In this document: piece after piece, positions 8,005 to 17,161 of the stretch | How the letters are laid out: every line of letters begins with the position of its first letter | Numbering within the stretch: the first letter of the stretch is position 1 | Source of the DNA: Herbaspirillum sp. | GTDB taxonomy: Bacteria; Pseudomonadota; Gammaproteobacteria; Burkholderiales; Burkholderiaceae_D | NCBI GenBank assembly: GCA_019233085.1 | Contig: JAFAMT010000426.1 | Span: 1-32,174 of the forward strand | Direction of reading: 5' to 3' | DNA: 32,174 nt | Translations under genes and position numbers: made by a program | Notes under the pieces: generated by a model | Database searches by the model: none | What the model was told of the DNA's origin: nothing | The model's input: the letters and a program-made list of their open reading frames with translations, nothing else

Positions 8005-10428
8005 ATGTCTTCACCTTCCAACGGCGGCGATCCCAAGAATCCGGCATCGGCGCCCAAAACAGCGGCCCGGCCGGCGGCCGATGAGCCCACCGGCAAGCCA
8101 CCGCGCAAGCGCATGCACTGGTCCTTGCGCATCCTGCTGGGTGTGTTCGGCACCGTATTCGGCCTGGCCGTGATGGCGCTGCTGGGCGTGACCTTCATCG
8201 TCGCGCTGACCTATCCCAAGCTGCCCGACCTGGACAACCTGACCGACTACCGGCCCAAGATCCCGCTGCGCATCTTCTCGGCCGACGGCGTGCTGATCGG
8301 CGAATTCGGCGAGGAGCGCCGCAACCTGGTGCATTTCAAGGACATCCCCGAGATCTTGAAGAAGGCCGTGCTGGCCATCGAGGATGACCGCTTCTATGAA
8401 CACGGCGGCGTCGATTACCAGGGCATCGCCCGGGCGACCTTCTCCAACCTCTCCGGTGGTGGCGGCGGTGCGTCCACCATCACGCAGCAGGTGGCGCGCA
8501 ATTTCTTCCTGACCAGCAACGAACCGACCTTCCTGCAGAAGGCGGTGCGCAAGTTCTTCTACGAGATCCCGCTGGCCTGGAAGATCGAGAACAACCTGAC
8601 CAAGGACCAGATCCTTGAGGTCTACATGAACCAGATCTATCTGGGACAACGTGCCTATGGTTTCGCCTCGGCCGCCCAGATCTATTTCGGCAAGCAGCTC
8701 AAGGACCTCACCATCGCCGAGTCGGCCATGCTGGCCGGCCTGCCCAAGGCGCCGTCGGCCTACAATCCGGTGGTCAATCCCAAGCGTGCCCATGCCCGGC
8801 AGCAATACATCCTACTGCGCATGCGTCAGCTCGGATATATCACTGAAGTGCAGTATCAGGCAGCGAAAGATGAACAACTGCGCGTCAAGGGCGACAGTTC
8901 GGCCTTCGGCATGCACGCCGAATACGTGGCCGAGATGGCGCGCCAGCTGGTCTATAGCCAGTACAAGGACGAGACCTACACGCGTGGCCTGAACGTCTTC
9001 ACCACCATCACCAAGACCGACCAGGATGCGGCCTACATCGCCCTGCGTCGCGGCATCATCGACTACGAGCGCCGCCACGGTTATCGCGGTCCCGAGGGCT
9101 ACATGGAGCTGCCCGAAAACACCAGCCGCGAAGTCCTGGAGGATGCCGTGGAGGTGGAGCTGGCCGACCATCCCGACAGCGACGACATGGTCGCCGCCGT
9201 GGTGCTGGAGGCCAAGCCCAAGGAAATCACCGCCATGCTGGCCACCGGCGAAGAGATCAGCATCTCCGGCGCCGGCCTGGGCTTCGGCGCCAACCTGCTC
9301 TCGGACAAGGCGCCGCCGCAGAAGAAGATCCGCCGTGGCGCCATCATCCGGGTGTTCCAGGATGGCAGCAGCTGGATCATCACCCAGATGCCGGAGGTGG
9401 AATCGGCCTTCGTCTCGGTCAACTCGCAGGATGGCGCGATCCGTTCGCTGGTGGGCGGTTTCGACTTCAACCGCAACAAGTTCAACCACGTCACCCAGGC
9501 CTGGCGCCAGCCGGGCTCGTCCTTCAAGCCCTTCATCTATTCGTCCTCGCTGGAAAAGGGGCTGTCCCCGGCCACCATCATCAATGATGCGCCGCTGACC
9601 TTCACCCAGACCGGTGGCCAGGTCTGGCAGCCGAAGAACTACGGCGGCAAGTTCGAGGGGCCGATCTCGATGCGTCGGGCCTTGCAGAAGTCGATCAACC
9701 TGGTCTCCATCCGTATCCTGGAGCGGGTCGGCGTGAAGTATGCGCAGGAGTACATCACCCGCTTCGGTTTCGATGCCGACAAGAACCCGCCCTACCTGAC
9801 CCTGGCGCTGGGCGCGGGCAACGTCACGCCCTTGCAGATGGTGGGGGCGTATTCGGTGTTCGCCAATGGCGGCTACAAGATCAATCCCTACCTGATCACC
9901 AAGGTCACCGACAGCGATGGTACGGTGCTGTCCCAGGCCAAGCCGGCCACGGCCAGCGATGAAAGCAATCGCGTCATCGATGCGCGCAATGCCTTCATCA
10001 TGGACAGCATGCTGCGCGACGTGGTGCGTCATGGCACGGCGGTCAAGGCGCTGTCGCTGAAACGTACCGACCTGGCCGGCAAGACCGGTACCACCAACGA
10101 TTCCCTGGACGCCTGGTTCGCCGGCTACCAGCCCGGCCTGACTGCCATCGCCTGGATCGGCTACGACCAGCCCAAGAGCCTGGGTGACCGCGAAACCGGT
10201 GGCGGCCTGGCCTTGCCGGTGTGGATCAGCTACATGTCCAAGGCGCTCAAGGATGTGCCCAATGTGGACCGTACGGTGCCTGATGGCGTGATCGAATCCG
10301 GTGGCGAGTACTACTACGCCGAGTACCCGCCCAGCGCCATGGTGCGCGACCTGGGCATGGGCGACCGTGGCGGCCTGACGCCCGAGGAGGACAAGGCCAA
10401 GACGCAGATGAAGAACGAACTCTTCTGA
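8005..10428 (+). CDS. mrcA: Penicillin-binding protein 1A (bifunctional glycosyltransferase/transpeptidase)
   Basis: 807 aa. GT51 motifs (AIEDDRFYEHGGVDYQGIARA, GASTITQQVARNFFL, KDQILEVYMNQIYLGQRAYGFASAAQIYFGK) and transpeptidase motifs (PGSSFKPF, SIN, KTGTTNDSLDAWFAGY). Confidence 0.97.
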   Translation: MSSPSNGGDPKNPASAPKTAARPAADEPTGKPPRKRMHWSLRILLGVFGTVFGLAVMALLGVTFIVALTYPKLPDLDNLTDYRPKIPLRIFSADGVLIGEFGEERRNLVHFKDIPEILKKAVLAIEDDRFYEHGGVDYQGIARATFSNLSGGGGGASTITQQVARNFFLTSNEPTFLQKAVRKFFYEIPLAWKIENNLTKDQILEVYMNQIYLGQRAYGFASAAQIYFGKQLKDLTIAESAMLAGLPKAPSAYNPVVNPKRAHARQQYILLRMRQLGYITEVQYQAAKDEQLRVKGDSSAFGMHAEYVAEMARQLVYSQYKDETYTRGLNVFTTITKTDQDAAYIALRRGIIDYERRHGYRGPEGYMELPENTSREVLEDAVEVELADHPDSDDMVAAVVLEAKPKEITAMLATGEEISISGAGLGFGANLLSDKAPPQKKIRRGAIIRVFQDGSSWIITQMPEVESAFVSVNSQDGAIRSLVGGFDFNRNKFNHVTQAWRQPGSSFKPFIYSSSLEKGLSPATIINDAPLTFTQTGGQVWQPKNYGGKFEGPISMRRALQKSINLVSIRILERVGVKYAQEYITRFGFDADKNPPYLTLALGAGNVTPLQMVGAYSVFANGGYKINPYLITKVTDSDGTVLSQAKPATASDESNRVIDARNAFIMDSMLRDVVRHGTAVKALSLKRTDLAGKTGTTNDSLDAWFAGYQPGLTAIAWIGYDQPKSLGDRETGGGLALPVWISYMSKALKDVPNVDRTVPDGVIESGGEYYYAEYPPSAMVRDLGMGDRGGLTPEEDKAKTQMKNELF

Positions 10429-10504
10429 GCCCACGGTGGCGCCGGCCGATAGCGGTAAATGATTTATATTGTTTATCCGCTGGTGTCGCGTCCATGGCAC
10501 CCAT

Positions 10505-10541
10505 GAAAAAACCGCCTGTTGCGAGACAGGCGGTTTTTTTT
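10505..10541. terminator. Bidirectional intrinsic terminator between mrcA and the convergent serine hydrolase
   Basis: aaaaaaCCGCCTGTtgcgagACAGGCGGtttttttt: perfect 8-bp stem with A-tract and T-tract on either side. Confidence 0.9.
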
Positions 10542-10566
10542 CATCCCGGCACCCAGGCCAGTGGTA

Positions 10567-11754
10567 TCAGCCCTTGCCGGCGACGTAGTGGCTGATGCGG
10601 CGCATGGCCAGCATGGTGAGTACCTCGTCCTGCTCCACGCCATAGTCGCTGAGCTTGACGATGACGGTGCGCGTGGCCGGATTGACGTAGATGTACTGGC
10701 CGAACACGCCGACGGCCGAGAAATCGCGGTCGGCCGCGTTGCCCGGCGGGATCCACCAGCCATCACGATAATCGAGGACCGTGCCATTGTTGACCGGCAG
10801 GCGCGGTTCGGCCGCCCAGGCGGTACTGACGATCTGGCGCTCGCCGATGCGGCCCTCGTTGAGGTAGAGCAAGCCCAGCCGGGCGAAGTCGCGGGCGGTG
10901 GTATTGATGCAGCAGAAGGCTTTTTCCACGCCATGTTTCTGGCTGTCCACGCTCCAGCTGGCATCCTGTTCCATGCCCAGCGGTTCCCATAGCTGTGCCT
11001 GCGCATAGGTGGCCAGGTGCATGCCGGTGGCGCGTGCCAGCACGCGCGAGAGCACCAGGGTATCGACGCTGCGGTATTCATAGCGCGACCCGGGTTCGAA
11101 GCGCAGGCCATGGCGGCCGGCCACGAAGGCATGCAGGTCGGTGCTGACGAACATGCGCACCACCGGCGAGGTCAGTGAACCTTCGTAGTCTTCGTCCACG
11201 TCGATGCCCGAGCGCATGTCCAGCAATTCGCCGATGGTGATGTTGGCGTAGGCCGGATTGATCTCGTCGCTCTTGAGATAGTTGCCGATCGGCTCCTGCA
11301 GCGACTTGATCCTGCCCTGCGCCAGCGCCACGCCGGTCAGCGCCGAGACGAAGGACTTGGCCACCGAGAAGGAGGTGAAGCGCGAGTTGGCGTCGTAGCC
11401 ATCGATGTAGCGCTCGTAGACCACCCGACCATCCTGCACCACCAGAAAAGCGTGGGCGGAGGTGGTCTTGAGGAAATCGATCACTGGCAGGCTGCTGCCA
11501 TCCTTCCAGGGAACGCTGATATCGAGCGGCTGCAAGGCGGTGGGCAAGGGCCGCGGGTGCGAGGAGCGGGCGATCGGACTGTTGTCGAAGACCTTGTAGC
11601 TCTGGCTGCGCGGCGTCAGGTCGAATTGCAGGTCGACCAGCGCCGGCAGGCTGGGCAGATCGGCGGCACGCCGGCCGATTTCGGCGGCGGCCAGCAGGAG
11701 CAGCAGCGCGGCGGTGCTCCTGGCGACTAGCTGGGAGAGGTTGGCGTTGGGCAT
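10567..11754 (-). CDS. Beta-lactamase family (class C / NylB-like) serine hydrolase
   Basis: SxxK motif in FTSFSVAKSFVSAL, GELLDMRSGIDVDEDY, YEYRSVDTLVLSRVL, DYRDGWWIPPG. Start set at ATG 11754 (MPNANLSQLVARSTAALLLLLAA), since the track start at 11868 would overlap queC. Confidence 0.85.
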   Translation of the reverse strand: MPNANLSQLVARSTAALLLLLAAAEIGRRAADLPSLPALVDLQFDLTPRSQSYKVFDNSPIARSSHPRPLPTALQPLDISVPWKDGSSLPVIDFLKTTSAHAFLVVQDGRVVYERYIDGYDANSRFTSFSVAKSFVSALTGVALAQGRIKSLQEPIGNYLKSDEINPAYANITIGELLDMRSGIDVDEDYEGSLTSPVVRMFVSTDLHAFVAGRHGLRFEPGSRYEYRSVDTLVLSRVLARATGMHLATYAQAQLWEPLGMEQDASWSVDSQKHGVEKAFCCINTTARDFARLGLLYLNEGRIGERQIVSTAWAAEPRLPVNNGTVLDYRDGWWIPPGNAADRDFSAVGVFGQYIYVNPATRTVIVKLSDYGVEQDEVLTMLAMRRISHYVAGKG

Positions 11755-11792
11755 GGGGCGCGTTCTGTTCAGGACGAGCCTATTGTGCCTGA

Positions 11793-12551
11793 TCAGACGG
11801 AAGTTTTGGCCGCCGCGTAGTGACGATAGCCGCGCATGCGCAGTTCGCAGGCCGGGCACTTGCCGCAACCGTGGCCCCAGTCGTGCAGTGCGCCGCGTTC
11901 GCCCAGGTAGCAGGTATGCGTATCGGTACGGATCAGGTCCACCAGCGGCGCGCCGCCCAGCGACTCGGCCAGCGCCCAGGTCTCGGCCTTGTCAATCCAC
12001 ATCAGCGGGGTTTCCACCTTCAGTTGCGTGGCCATGCCCAGGTTCAGCGCCACTTGCAGGGCCTTCATGGTGTCGTCTCGGCAATCCGGGTAGCCCGAGA
12101 AGTCGGTCTCGCACATGCCGCCGACCAGGACATTGAGGCCGCGCCGGTAGGCCAGGGTGGCGGCGACCGTCATGAACAGCAGGTTGCGGCCGGGCACGAA
12201 GGTATTGGGCAGGCCGTTGTCCTGCATGGCAATGGCGACGTCGCGTGTCAGCGCGGTGTCAGAGATCTTGCCGATCAGCGACAGGTCGATCATGTGATCC
12301 TCGCCCAGGCGCTTCTTCCAGTCGGGCGAGAAGGCCTTCATCTTCGCCAGCAGGGAGGGGCGTACCTCCAGTTCGATGGCATGGCGCTGGCCATAGTCGA
12401 AGCCGATGGTTTCCACGCGCTGGTAGCGCGACAGCGCCCAGGCCAGGCAAGTCGTGGAGTCCTGGCCACCAGAGAACAGCACCAGGGCGCTCTGGGTCTT
12501 GACGGTGGGAGCGAGGGCGCCGCTGGCGCTTGCGAGGGGAGTGTCGGACAT
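11793..12551 (-). CDS. queC: 7-cyano-7-deazaguanine synthase QueC
   Basis: 252 aa. PP-loop [36 protein letters not shown]-terminal CxxCxxC-type zinc site ([17 protein letters not shown]). Confidence 0.95.
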   Translation of the reverse strand: MSDTPLASASGALAPTVKTQSALVLFSGGQDSTTCLAWALSRYQRVETIGFDYGQRHAIELEVRPSLLAKMKAFSPDWKKRLGEDHMIDLSLIGKISDTALTRDVAIAMQDNGLPNTFVPGRNLLFMTVAATLAYRRGLNVLVGGMCETDFSGYPDCRDDTMKALQVALNLGMATQLKVETPLMWIDKAETWALAESLGGAPLVDLIRTDTHTCYLGERGALHDWGHGCGKCPACELRMRGYRHYAAAKTSV

Positions 12552-12580
12552 GGAGTTTTATGCGTTGTCGAGGGAATGAC

Positions 12581-12625
12581 GGACGCGGGGCCCGGCGGCA
12601 TCCATGCCCGCCAGGCCCCGCGTCC
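12581..12625 (-). promoter_or_regulatory. Strong GC-rich hairpin in the queC leader / DUF3108-queC intergenic
   Basis: GGACGCGGGGCC (12581-12592) pairs perfectly with GGCCCCGCGTCC (12614-12625); inner GGCGGCAT/ATGCCCGCC extends the stem with one bulge. No U-tract on the transcribed strand. Confidence 0.5.
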
Positions 12626-12646
12626 ACATACAGCGTTGTGCCAAGC

Positions 12647-13429
12647 TTAGTTGGTTTTGCGGACCGAATCCAGCACCTGCTCGATATAGTCGCCATCCGG
12701 ATCGGTGAACTTCAGGCGCACCGGATACCACTCCTGCTTGGGGGAGAGCCAGATATCGAGCTTCTGGCCCTGGTCATCCGGTGGCGGCGCACGGAAGATA
12801 TGCAGTGCCTCGGTCTCGCCCTGGGGCGTCCTGATCTTTTCGCGGCCGACCACCTTGAAGGTCCATTGCTCGGCATCGCGCGGGCCGGCCACGAAGAAGT
12901 TCCATTCCGAACCCGGTTTCATCTTCGCCGCATTGGCACGGGCGATGGCCACGAATTGCCAGGTGATGCCGGTGCGATCCTGTTCGCCACCCTGCAGCGG
13001 GTAGCTGTCGGAGGATTGGGTGAAGGTGATCTTGTTCTGTTCGCGGTTGAAGGTGGTGGTGGAGGGATCGCGGCGCAGGCGCTTCTCGACGAAGCGCTGC
13101 GGCGCCAGGCCGTAGGCATCGATGTCGCCTTCGCTGCTGGTTTCCAGGATCTTGCCCAGCAGCATGGCGCGGGTTTCGGTGCTGACCTTGTAGCTGGTCT
13201 TGCTCTGCGTCCACTTCACGATGCCCTGCCCCTGTACATCCAGGCCGCTCTGCTTGGCCTGGATGGAGTAGGTCAGCTCGGCCGATGGCGGCAGGTTGAA
13301 GGGGCGCTTGTCCACCGGATGCGGGCCGTCGGCGGCCAGCAGCGGGGCGCTGGCCAGCAGGCCGGCCAGGCCCAATGCGGCCAGGCGGGTGGGGAGGGAA
13401 ATCAGGGCAGCGTGGAAAGATCGGGTCAT
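12647..13429 (-). CDS. DUF3108 domain-containing putative periplasmic protein
   Basis: 260 aa with N-terminal signal-like segment. AELTYSIQAKQSGL, WQFVAIARANAAKMKPG, LDIWLSPKQEWYPVRLKFTDPDGDYIEQVLDSV match the DUF3108 family pattern. Confidence 0.82.
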   Translation of the reverse strand: MTRSFHAALISLPTRLAALGLAGLLASAPLLAADGPHPVDKRPFNLPPSAELTYSIQAKQSGLDVQGQGIVKWTQSKTSYKVSTETRAMLLGKILETSSEGDIDAYGLAPQRFVEKRLRRDPSTTTFNREQNKITFTQSSDSYPLQGGEQDRTGITWQFVAIARANAAKMKPGSEWNFFVAGPRDAEQWTFKVVGREKIRTPQGETEALHIFRAPPPDDQGQKLDIWLSPKQEWYPVRLKFTDPDGDYIEQVLDSVRKTN

Positions 13430-13587
13430 GGCGAGTTCTTCGTCTGTGTCTCTGTGGATAAGTCAATCGTGAGGCCGGGTGGCGGGTCTTGTACGACCCG
13501 GGCGGCTACTCACGGTTCTGCCGCGTGGTGGCGTCATTGTGTGCAATTGTTTCGCATTTTGACAGCATCTGGCCAATGCGGCAGGCC

Positions 13588-14715
13588 TCAGGGCGTCAGC
13601 CCCGAGAGCGACAGTTCGGTGTAGTCGCCGTCGGGACGCTGGTCGGTATAGCGCACCCGCACCGGATACCACTCGTGCTGCGGCGCCAGCCAGATGTCGA
13701 CGCGGTCATCATAGGAGCCCGGCTTGGGCATGCGTACCACATGCCAGGCGTGCAGACGGCCGATGGGCAGGGTGATGTCTTCCTCGCCCAGCACCTGCAT
13801 GCGCCAGATTTCACCGTCGCGCACGCCGGCCACGAACAGGTCGATCGTCACGCCCGGCTGCATCTGCGCCGGATTGCCACGTCCGATGGCGGCCAGTTGC
13901 CAGATCAGGCTGGCGCGGTCCTGCTCGCCGCCCCGGCGCGCATAGCTGGTGGTGGAGGCGGAGAAGCTGACCAGGTCGCGCTCGCGGTTGAAGTGCGTAT
14001 TGGTGGCGGCCTTGAAGCCCTTCTGTTCGGTATAGATCACCGGCGAGACCCCCCAGCCATCGAGCTCGCCCTGGCTGGAAAAATTGAGCACGGTGAAGAA
14101 CAGGGCCTTGGCCCGCCCCATCACCTCGTAGCTGCTGCCGTGATTGACCCAGGTGATGCGCCCGGTCCCGTAGGCTGGCGCCTGGTCCTTGGTGCCGGTG
14201 ACGTCATAGTCCAGCACGGCGCTGGGAGGGGCGGCGGTCTGGTAGTGTCTGCCGGCGGCCGGCGTGTCGGTGGCGGGGGCGTCGCTCGTAGCCGCCGGGC
14301 CTGCCGTGGCCGCTGCGCTGCCGTTGCCGCCAGCAGCACTGGCATTGGCGTCGGCGGGCGCGCTTTGTGGCGCCTCGGGTGCGACCGTGACGATGCGCTC
14401 GACGGTTTCGCGTATCGGTTCGTCGGGAGGATCGATGGACGCCGGTGCAGGCCGGGCAGGGCGGGGCGGGCTGCTGGCGCGTCGTGGCGGGGCAGGTTCG
14501 GCCTGCCGTGGCGGCGGCGGGGCCGGCAGCGCCACCGCATGCGCGGGGGGCGCAACCGGATGCAGTTGCACCGAGATGGCCGTTTCCTGCGGCGTCTGCA
14601 GGGCGATCACATGGCGCCGGCCCCAGTCCAGCAGCAGGCCGTGCAGCGTGAGGGTGAGCGCAATGAGGAGCAGCAGGCGCGGCCAGCGCCGCAACGAGCG
14701 GGAAACGTCGGTCAT
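13588..14715 (-). CDS. DUF3108 domain-containing protein with N-terminal TM and Pro-rich TonB-like region
   Basis: From ATG 14715: MTDVSRSLRRWPRLLLLIALTLTLHGLLLDW.., Pro/Ala-rich PAPPPPRQAEPAPPRRASSPPRPARPAPASIDPPDEP, then DUF3108-type C-terminus (VDIWLAPQHEWYPVRVRYTDQRPDGDYTELSLSGL), paralogous to 12647..13429. Confidence 0.8.
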   Translation of the reverse strand: MTDVSRSLRRWPRLLLLIALTLTLHGLLLDWGRRHVIALQTPQETAISVQLHPVAPPAHAVALPAPPPPRQAEPAPPRRASSPPRPARPAPASIDPPDEPIRETVERIVTVAPEAPQSAPADANASAAGGNGSAAATAGPAATSDAPATDTPAAGRHYQTAAPPSAVLDYDVTGTKDQAPAYGTGRITWVNHGSSYEVMGRAKALFFTVLNFSSQGELDGWGVSPVIYTEQKGFKAATNTHFNRERDLVSFSASTTSYARRGGEQDRASLIWQLAAIGRGNPAQMQPGVTIDLFVAGVRDGEIWRMQVLGEEDITLPIGRLHAWHVVRMPKPGSYDDRVDIWLAPQHEWYPVRVRYTDQRPDGDYTELSLSGLTP

Positions 14716-14815
14716 GGCGCCAGTGTATCGGATCAGATCGACGGCGTGCGCTGCCGGCCCCGTCTCGGAGATGCTTTTCAAACAACGTACAATGCGGGTT
14801 TTACGCCTGACCGAG

Positions 14816-16138
14816 ATGTCGATGCAGAAGACGATGCAGAATATGAGTGCCTCCCTGTCCTCCCGCCTGACCGGCGCCATTGCCCTGGCACTGGCCGCCT
14901 GTTCGCTGTGGCTGCCGGCGCAGGCCGCAGCCCCCTTGCCTCCTATCCGCATCGGCATGATCGACGGTCTCTCCGGTCCCTTTGCCAATGCCGGTGAAGC
15001 CGTGGTGCGCAACATCAGCTACGCCATCGATCGCGTCAATGCGCGCGGCGGCGTGAGCCTGCCCGATGGCAAGCACCTGCTGCAGCTCTCCACCTTCGAC
15101 AACAAGCTGGGCGTGGAAGACTCGCTGGTGCAGTTCCGCCAGCTCACCGATGAGGGCATTCCCTTCCTGATCGAGGGCAACAGCTCGGCGGTAGCCGCGG
15201 CCCTGGTCGATGCGGTCAACAAGCACAACCAGCGCGAGCCCCAGCGGCGCGTGCTGTTCCTCAATTACTCGGCGGTCGACCCGGCGTTGACCAACGAGAA
15301 ATGCAGCTTCTGGCATTTCCGCTTCGACGCCAGCGCCGACATGCGCATGCAAGCCCTGACCGAAGCCATCAAGGCCGATCCCGCCACCAGGCGCGTCTAC
15401 CTGATCGGCCAGGACTACAGCTTCGGCCGCCAGGTCGCCAAGGCCGCGCGTGAGCAGTTGAACGCCAAGCGTCCCGATATCGCCATCGTCGGCGACGAAC
15501 TGCATCCGATCGGCAAGATCAAGGATTTCGCCCCCTACATCGCCAAGATGCGCAGCGCCGGGGCCGATGCGGTCATCACCGGCAACTGGGGCAATGACCT
15601 GACGCTGCTGGTGAAGGCCGCCCGCGACGCCGGCTTCAAGGCCAAGTTCTACACCTTCTACGCCAACAGCCTGGGCGCGCCGGCGGCCATCGGCGAGGCC
15701 GGCGTGGGGGTGGTGCGGGCGGTGGCCGAATGGCATCCGAATGCCGGCGGCACGCCGGGCTCGCCCAGCGATGCCTTCTACCAGCAATACCGCCAGCGCT
15801 ATCCCCAGGCCAAGGACGACTACCTCTACCTGCGCATGCAGGTCATGATCGAGATGCTGGCCAAGGCCATCGAGAAAGCCAGGAGCACCGAGCCCGCAGC
15901 GGTTGCATATGCACTGGAAGGCGCGCATTATCAGAGCACCTTCCACGACGCCACGATGCGCGCGGCCGATCACCAGCTGATCCAGCCGCTGTACCTGATG
16001 CAGATGCAGCGTGCCGACAGTGGCGGTATCCGCTTCGACAACGAGGGCAGTGGCTACGGCTTCCGTACCGAGCGTTTCATCCCGGCCGAGCAGACCGCCC
16101 TGCCCAGCTCGTGCAAGATGCAGCGCCCGCCGCGCTGA
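14816..16138 (+). CDS. Branched-chain amino acid-type ABC transporter substrate-binding protein
   Basis: Signal peptide MSMQKTMQNMSASLSSRLTGAIALALAACSLWLPAQAAA, then IRIGMIDGLSGPFANAGEAVVRNISYAIDRVNARGG (Peripla_BP_6/LivJ-like). Upstream TACAAT-like -10 at ~14788. The track ORF start at 14264 is over-extended. Confidence 0.88.
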   Translation: MSMQKTMQNMSASLSSRLTGAIALALAACSLWLPAQAAAPLPPIRIGMIDGLSGPFANAGEAVVRNISYAIDRVNARGGVSLPDGKHLLQLSTFDNKLGVEDSLVQFRQLTDEGIPFLIEGNSSAVAAALVDAVNKHNQREPQRRVLFLNYSAVDPALTNEKCSFWHFRFDASADMRMQALTEAIKADPATRRVYLIGQDYSFGRQVAKAAREQLNAKRPDIAIVGDELHPIGKIKDFAPYIAKMRSAGADAVITGNWGNDLTLLVKAARDAGFKAKFYTFYANSLGAPAAIGEAGVGVVRAVAEWHPNAGGTPGSPSDAFYQQYRQRYPQAKDDYLYLRMQVMIEMLAKAIEKARSTEPAAVAYALEGAHYQSTFHDATMRAADHQLIQPLYLMQMQRADSGGIRFDNEGSGYGFRTERFIPAEQTALPSSCKMQRPPR

Positions 16139-16169
16139 CCCATAGAGGACACCACAAGAGGAGCGTTCA

Positions 16170-17030
16170 ATGCTGAACCAGGACAAGATGCCGGGCGCAG
16201 GCTCGGTCACCGATACCATCGAATTCATGCAGAAGATGTGGAGCAGCATGGGCGCGCCAGCGATGGCCACGCCGACGCTGTCGGTCGAGGATATCAACAA
16301 GAAGATCGCGGACCTGAAGACCGTCGCATCCTGGCTGGAACTGAACCTGAACATGCTCAAGGCCACCATCCAGACCCTGGAAGTGCAGAGCGCGACCCTG
16401 TCCACCCTGCAGGCGATGAGCGCCATCATGGCCTCGCGCGAGGCCCCGGCGGGCGAGGCTGCCGCGCAGGGCGAAAGCGGCACGACGCCGCCGTTCCCGT
16501 TCGGTTTCCCGCTGTGGCCGGCAGCGAGCGCCCAGGAGGAGCCTGAACAGCCGGAACCCGAGCAGGAGCCCAGCGCATCCGGAGTTGTCGAGGAGCAAGA
16601 GGAAGACGTCGTAGAGGAGGCCACCGAGCCCCAGGCCGCAGAGGCGGTGCCGCCCACTGCCGATTTCCAGTCGGCCATCGCCAATCCCAATGCCTGGTGG
16701 AACGTGCTGCAGGAGCAGTTCAAGCATGCCGTGGGCAATGCCCTGACCGGTGCCGCTGCCGATCAGGAGCCGCTCTTGAAGCCGGCCAAGCCGCCCAAGA
16801 CCGCCAAGCGTAGCGAAAATAAGACAGTGCCGCCCAAGGCCAAGGCAGCCCCGAAAGCCAAGCCGGTAGCCGCTCCCAAGGCAGGCACGGCAGCCAAGCC
16901 GGCGCCGAAGAAGCCACCGGTCAAGAAAGCACCCAAGACCGGCCCAAATACGAGCGCCCCGGCCCGGGCGGGTGTTGTACAATCGCGGCAAAACAAGAAG
17001 CCAGCCTCCCGCAAGCCAACTTCCCCCTGA
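16170..17030 (+). CDS. phaM: PhaM family polyhydroxyalkanoate granule multifunctional regulatory protein
   Basis: TDTIEFMQKMWSSMG..LSVEDINKKIADLKTVASWLELNLNMLKATIQTLEVQSATLSTLQAM is the PhaM-type N-domain; C-terminus is Lys/Ala/Pro-rich (PPKAKAAPKAKPVAAPKAGTAAKPAPKKPPVKKAPK). RBS AAGAGGAG upstream. Confidence 0.85.
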   Translation: MLNQDKMPGAGSVTDTIEFMQKMWSSMGAPAMATPTLSVEDINKKIADLKTVASWLELNLNMLKATIQTLEVQSATLSTLQAMSAIMASREAPAGEAAAQGESGTTPPFPFGFPLWPAASAQEEPEQPEPEQEPSASGVVEEQEEDVVEEATEPQAAEAVPPTADFQSAIANPNAWWNVLQEQFKHAVGNALTGAAADQEPLLKPAKPPKTAKRSENKTVPPKAKAAPKAKPVAAPKAGTAAKPAPKKPPVKKAPKTGPNTSAPARAGVVQSRQNKKPASRKPTSP

Positions 17031-17161
17031 TCTTCGCCATGACAGAGCCATTCCGGCGCCCACGCGCCAGGCTTGTCATATTGCTGAAACCTGACGGTTT
17101 TAGTATGGACAGGGAAAATCTTGTTAAATCAAACACTTAACGCATATAGGCACACACTGAG

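Noticed and set aside
8812-10500. 562-aa minus-strand ORF opposite mrcA
   Set aside because: Shadow ORF of PBP1A; no recognisable domain and no RBS-supported start.
14801-16738. 645-aa minus-strand ORF
   Set aside because: Antisense to the SBP and PhaM genes; no domain signal, shadow composition.
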